From: Cryptosporangium minutisporangium
GTDB lineage: Bacteria > Actinomycetota > Actinomycetes > Mycobacteriales > Cryptosporangiaceae
NCBI RefSeq assembly: GCF_039536245.1
Contig: NZ_BAAAYN010000043.1
Span: 1-64,000 of the forward strand
Direction: 5' to 3'
DNA: 64,000 nucleotides
The position numbers and the translations under genes were made by a program. Shown one piece after another: positions 60,804 through 64,000 of the stretch. The first letter of the stretch is position 1. Each line of letters opens with the position of its first letter. The notes beneath the pieces were generated by a model. That model made no database searches and was not told where the DNA came from. It was given only the letters and a program-made list of their open reading frames with translations.

Positions 60804-61457
60804 GTGGCAAGCGACCGGGCGCGCCGGCCATCCGGAGCGGCAGGCATGGCCCCAGTGGCCCGTACGGTCGCGCATGCGGCGCTGGTGGGGGGTGCGGTCG
60901 TCGCGATCAGACCGGCCCGGCCCCGGGACGCCGCGGCAGTCGCCGACCTGCACCAGCGCTCGACGCCCGGGTCGCTGCGAGATCGGTACCCCGGCGCGCT
61001 GCCGCCCGCGCTGACCGATCCGGATCAGTGCCTCGCCGCCGCGCCCGGTAGTTGCACGCTGGTGGCGTTCAGCGGTTTCCGGTTGGTCGGGATCGCGCAG
61101 ATCACCGGGCACGTGCCGGTCGCCGACTTCGGCGTGCTGGTGCGCGAGGACCATCGGCGCCGCGGGCTGGGCGCGATCCTGGTCAAGCACGCGCTTCTCG
61201 TCGCACACGAGCTGGGGCATCGGGAGGCGGTCTCGTTCGGCGGGCCGGAGAACCGCGCGCTCCGGGCGATGCTGCACCGGCTCGGGTTGGAGCGCCGTAC
61301 CCGGTACACCGGCGATCTCCTGGTGACGCGGATCCCGTTGCCGTACGAGGGTGAGCCCGCGCTCGCCGAGCCCGGCGTGGACGACAGCTCGCTGGTCGAG
61401 CCGGCCGTCCGGATGCCGTACCCGGCCGTCGCCCGCCCCCGCATCGCCACCGTCTGA
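60804..61457 (+). CDS. GNAT-family acetyltransferase
   Basis: 217 residues from GTG 60,804 (GGAGGTGA seven bases upstream). The GNAT core is clear: VVAIRPARPRDAAAVADLH, then IAQITGHVPVADFGVLVREDH and the acetyl-CoA loop RRRGLGAILVKHALLVAHELGH (split). The N-terminal ~30 residues and the C-terminal ~35 residues are extra, the latter Pro-rich. It transfers an acetyl group from acetyl-CoA to an amine; the acceptor is unknown. Monocistronic. Confidence 0.85.
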   Translation: MASDRARRPSGAAGMAPVARTVAHAALVGGAVVAIRPARPRDAAAVADLHQRSTPGSLRDRYPGALPPALTDPDQCLAAAPGSCTLVAFSGFRLVGIAQITGHVPVADFGVLVREDHRRRGLGAILVKHALLVAHELGHREAVSFGGPENRALRAMLHRLGLERRTRYTGDLLVTRIPLPYEGEPALAEPGVDDSSLVEPAVRMPYPAVARPRIATV

Positions 61458-61628
61458 GCCCGTAGTCCGTTACCGCAGGTCCGGTACTTCCCGCGCCCGT
61501 TCGGTTGGGCCAGCGGGCAGCAGCGCCTTCCGCCGCGTCACGGCCCACGGTGGCGGTCATCTAGTCCGAACGGTGTAGGGATCCGCACGTCACAGGTGCC
61601 ACGGCCTGGTACGCCGCTTACCCTATTC

Positions 61629-61644
61629 CTGAACATACGTTCGA
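61629..61644 (+). promoter_or_regulatory. Candidate LexA (SOS) box
   Basis: CTGAACATACGTTCGA matches the actinobacterial LexA box TCGAAC-N4-GTTCGA at 10 of 12 conserved positions. It lies 18 bases upstream of the DUF222/HNH start, where REP13E12-type genes of mycobacteria carry SOS boxes. Confidence 0.6.
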
Positions 61645-61661
61645 TGATTAGGTTCGTTGGC

Positions 61662-63269
61662 ATGGAGACGGGTCTGGGACGGCTGACCGCAGCGGCGGAC
61701 GAAGTAGTCACCGCTGCAGATTTGGCCGGGTGCTCGGACGCGGCACTGCTCGAGCGGCTGCGATCGCTGGCGCGGATCCGGTCGCAGGTGGACGCGGCAC
61801 TGGTCGCTGCAGTGGGGATGGTGCATCAGCGGGGCGCGGTGGAGTACGACGGGGCGTTGTCGACGAAGTCCTGGCTCCAGGCCCGGCTACGCCTGGCGCC
61901 GGTGGAGTCCTCCGACCTGGTGGAGGTGGCCCGGCACTTGGCCGATCATCCGACCTTCGCCGACGATTTCCGGGCCGGCCGGGTGTCGCTCGCGCATGTG
62001 CGGGTCGCGGCGCGGCTGGCGAAGAAGATCGGCCCGGACCACGCCGCGGACGCGCTCGAGGCGCTGCTGGGCCCGGCGTTGAGCATGGACCCGGCGGCGT
62101 TGAAGCACGTCGCGAAACGCATCCACGTATACCTGCGCCCTGAAGACGACGATGACCCCGCGCCGGATGAGGCCGACCGAGCGCTGTACAACGCGCAGAC
62201 TTTCGACGGCACGTGGGATCTGGCCGGGACCCTCACCCCCGAAGTCGGCGCACTGGCGCAGACCTACCTGACCGCCGCCGCGGCCAAACGTGGCCCCGAG
62301 GATGACCGCGCGCCGTGCCAGCGTCGTCACGACGCGATCGCGGAGTTGTTCCGGGCCGGCCTGGACGCTGGGCACCTACCGACCCACGGCGGTGAACGAC
62401 CCCACCTCGCCGTCCTGGTCCACGCCCACGATCTCCAGCAGCAGAACACCCCGCACCGCAAGCGGCGACGGCTGGCCCCGATTCGGTTCGACGGCGACGA
62501 CGCCCTGACCGCGCTGCACGCCTACCCCGACGACGACCCCACCCCGATACCCCCGGACTGGGCTACCGACCCCGACCCCGGTCTCGACACCGCCGCCGTC
62601 GACTGGGATGCCCTACTGGCGATCTGGGCCGACGACGCCGACCACAACACCGCACCCGACGCTGGATTCCCACCAGACACCGGTCTGCCAGACACCGGCC
62701 TGCCGGGCACGGGCCTGCCGGGTACGGGCCTGCACGGTGCCGCGCTGCCGGAGTCTGGGCTCGCACCGGGCCCCGCGCTGCCGGAGTCTGGGCTCGCACC
62801 GGGCCCCGCGCTCGGCGAAGCGATAGCCGCTGCAGTTGCCGGGACCGGCCGCCGATCCCACTTACCCACCCCCGGCATGGGCGGCCTCACCGAATACGGC
62901 GGCTTCCTGTCTTCCGAGGCTGTCCGGCGGCTGGCCTGCGACGCCGGCATCAACCGCGTCGTTCTGGATCCCCACGACATCCCGATCAACGCCGGACACC
63001 GCAACCGCCTTCCCAGCCCCGGTCTCCGCCGGATTCTCGCCGCCCGCGACGGCGGGTGCCGCTTCCACGGCTGCGATCGGCCACCCGCTTGGACCCAGGC
63101 GCATCACGTCGTGCACTGGGCCGACGGCGGACCCACCAACCTCGACAATCTGATCCTCGTCTGCGGCTACCACCACCACCTCGTCCACGACCACCACTGG
63201 TCACTCACCTTCAACGGACGAGAACTCACCATCCGTCGCCCCGACGGCACCACCCTCGACCCACCCTGA
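61662..63269 (+). CDS. DUF222/HNH endonuclease-like protein (13E12 type)
   Basis: 535 residues from ATG 61,662; an upstream in-frame start at 61,596 would run through the LexA box. N-terminal DUF222 (~10-260; ALSTKSWLQARLRLAPVE, FRAGRVSLAHVRVAARLA) and C-terminal HNH domain with GGCRFHGCDRPPAWTQAHHVVHWADGG (split) and NLILVCGYHHHLVHD. Between them (~330-395) a repeat region encodes GLPGTG-type units (15 bp) and two 33-bp copies of ALPESGLAPGP. Members of this large family are often SOS-regulated; a nuclease role is assumed from the HNH, not shown. Confidence 0.88.
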   Translation: METGLGRLTAAADEVVTAADLAGCSDAALLERLRSLARIRSQVDAALVAAVGMVHQRGAVEYDGALSTKSWLQARLRLAPVESSDLVEVARHLADHPTFADDFRAGRVSLAHVRVAARLAKKIGPDHAADALEALLGPALSMDPAALKHVAKRIHVYLRPEDDDDPAPDEADRALYNAQTFDGTWDLAGTLTPEVGALAQTYLTAAAAKRGPEDDRAPCQRRHDAIAELFRAGLDAGHLPTHGGERPHLAVLVHAHDLQQQNTPHRKRRRLAPIRFDGDDALTALHAYPDDDPTPIPPDWATDPDPGLDTAAVDWDALLAIWADDADHNTAPDAGFPPDTGLPDTGLPGTGLPGTGLHGAALPESGLAPGPALPESGLAPGPALGEAIAAAVAGTGRRSHLPTPGMGGLTEYGGFLSSEAVRRLACDAGINRVVLDPHDIPINAGHRNRLPSPGLRRILAARDGGCRFHGCDRPPAWTQAHHVVHWADGGPTNLDNLILVCGYHHHLVHDHHWSLTFNGRELTIRRPDGTTLDPP

Positions 63270-63542
63270 CACCGATCACGCCGAACCACCCGGAGTGCCC
63301 CGGCGCTCCGGGCGATCGGCATACCCTTGGCGCCAGGTCCTCTGACCAGCCAAGGCGTTGCGGCCGGCACCGAGCAAATCGTGGGGCCATAACACGGGCG
63401 GGATCGGGCCGAGCCGAATCCACAACAGGACCACTTCTCCACAGCCGGGTCGGCAGGCGCTGCTCGGCGACGGCAATCGCCGGGACCTTGGAGGTGCGCC
63501 CGGGTATCCGGGCAGACGATTCGCGGAAGCAGGGATCTTCAG

Positions 63543-64000
63543 ATGAACGAGACGATCACCACCATCGTGGGGAACGTCGTCGACACGCCCGGGCTACGAA
63601 CCCTCGACTCCGGTGTGAGCGTGACGTCCTTCCGAGTGGCCTCGACCGCCCGCCGATTCGACCGGGTGACCAACCGCTGGGTCGACGGCGATTCGCTCTA
63701 CCTCAAGGTGACGTGCTGGCGTGCCCTCGCCGAGAACACCGCCGCGTCGGTGGTGAAGGGCGATCCGGTGGTGGTCACCGGCCGGCTGTACACCCGCCTC
63801 TACGAGGTGGCGGAATCCCGCCGCGCCGCCTACGAGCTGGAGGCGACGGCCATCGGCTTCGACCTCAACCGTGGACGTGCGCAGTTCAAGCGGATCTCGC
63901 CGTCGCGGGCGGCGACGGTCGACGAAGTCGGCCCGGACGGGATTCCGACCGGTGGTGCGGTCGAGGCTCACCTGGACACGGGGATCGCCGAGGGCGCTCC
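63543..64000 (+). CDS. ssb: Single-stranded DNA-binding protein (3' partial)
   Basis: 152 codons visible before the window ends. The OB-fold is clear: TITTIVGNVVDTPGLR near the start, FRVASTARRFDRVTNRWVDG, YLKVTCWRALAENTAASVVKGDPVVVTGRL (split) and YELEATAIGFDLNRG. The C-terminal acidic tip, expected for SSB, is beyond the window. The protein could be the main SSB or a paralogue; the missing tail would help decide. Confidence 0.85.
   Translation, partial: MNETITTIVGNVVDTPGLRTLDSGVSVTSFRVASTARRFDRVTNRWVDGDSLYLKVTCWRALAENTAASVVKGDPVVVTGRLYTRLYEVAESRRAAYELEATAIGFDLNRGRAQFKRISPSRAATVDEVGPDGIPTGGAVEAHLDTGIAEGA

Overview
The window is 64 kb of very GC-rich DNA, dense with genes in both orientations. 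It has GTG and TTG starts, Shine-Dalgarno sites of the GGAGG type and strong third-position G/C. Gene content points to an Actinomycetota chromosome: a LexA-box DUF222/HNH gene, a class F sortase beside a DUF4397 protein, an actinobacterial QueA, DUF2630, DUF2795 and DUF3224 proteins, a SigB/HrdD-type sigma factor, a three-unit PHO box and an L,D-transpeptidase with Ig-like domains. A filamentous soil actinomycete (for example a Cryptosporangium-like lineage) would fit, but genus is a guess. No phage, transposase, plasmid or CRISPR genes are seen; this looks like core or near-core chromosome.

Layout. 0-10 kb: the end of a Pro/Ala-rich membrane protein, a CocE/NonD hydrolase, a nucleoside deaminase divergent from a DUF3224 protein, an acyl-CoA synthetase, two alpha/beta hydrolases, a lone EboE-like protein and a short-chain dehydrogenase. 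10-18.5 kb: an intergenic 41-bp repeat array, an M50B-like protease, the operon DUF4397 - class F sortase - ECF sigma - zinc anti-sigma, and a 1078-residue single-chain biotin-dependent carboxylase. 18.5-30 kb: a PAS-GGDEF diguanylate cyclase, a TetR regulator divergent from an acyl-CoA dehydrogenase with an operator between them, a CBS protein, a ribose-type sugar ABC transporter and a CHASE/PAS hybrid-length histidine kinase. 30-39 kb: DUF62 SAM hydrolase with SoxR, SDR-QueA operon, and twin secreted repeat proteins with structured 3' elements. 39-53 kb: tRNA-Lys, L,D-transpeptidase, tRNA-His, oligoribonuclease, LysE exporter, GH15 trehalase/glucoamylase, flavin reductase, SigB-like factor, PHO-box glycerophosphodiesterase, SpoIIE phosphatase, tRNA-Arg. 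53-64 kb: pta-ackA, ClpP, TetR-AidB-like dehydrogenase, GNAT, SOS-box HNH protein and the start of an SSB gene.

The themes are envelope biology (sortase, L,D-transpeptidase, secreted repeat proteins), acyl-CoA/acetyl-phosphate metabolism (two acyl-CoA dehydrogenases, CoA ligase, carboxylase, pta-ackA) and signalling (ECF and SigB-like sigma factors, GGDEF with oligoribonuclease, two PAS regulators).

The most unusual content lies between and inside the genes. (1) A ~67-bp palindromic element occurs twice 1.2 kb apart, once in a gene leader and once in frame inside queA. (2) A repeat with a TTTCGGGA core recurs with an exact 41-bp period at three far-apart loci. (3) Two adjacent paralogous secreted proteins are each followed by an RNA-like element with an identical apical loop, changed helix sequences and a terminator. 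(4) A cluster of GGTTGTCG octamers lies downstream of the CocE gene. All four were read by eye from the sequence; no alignment, folding or database search was run.
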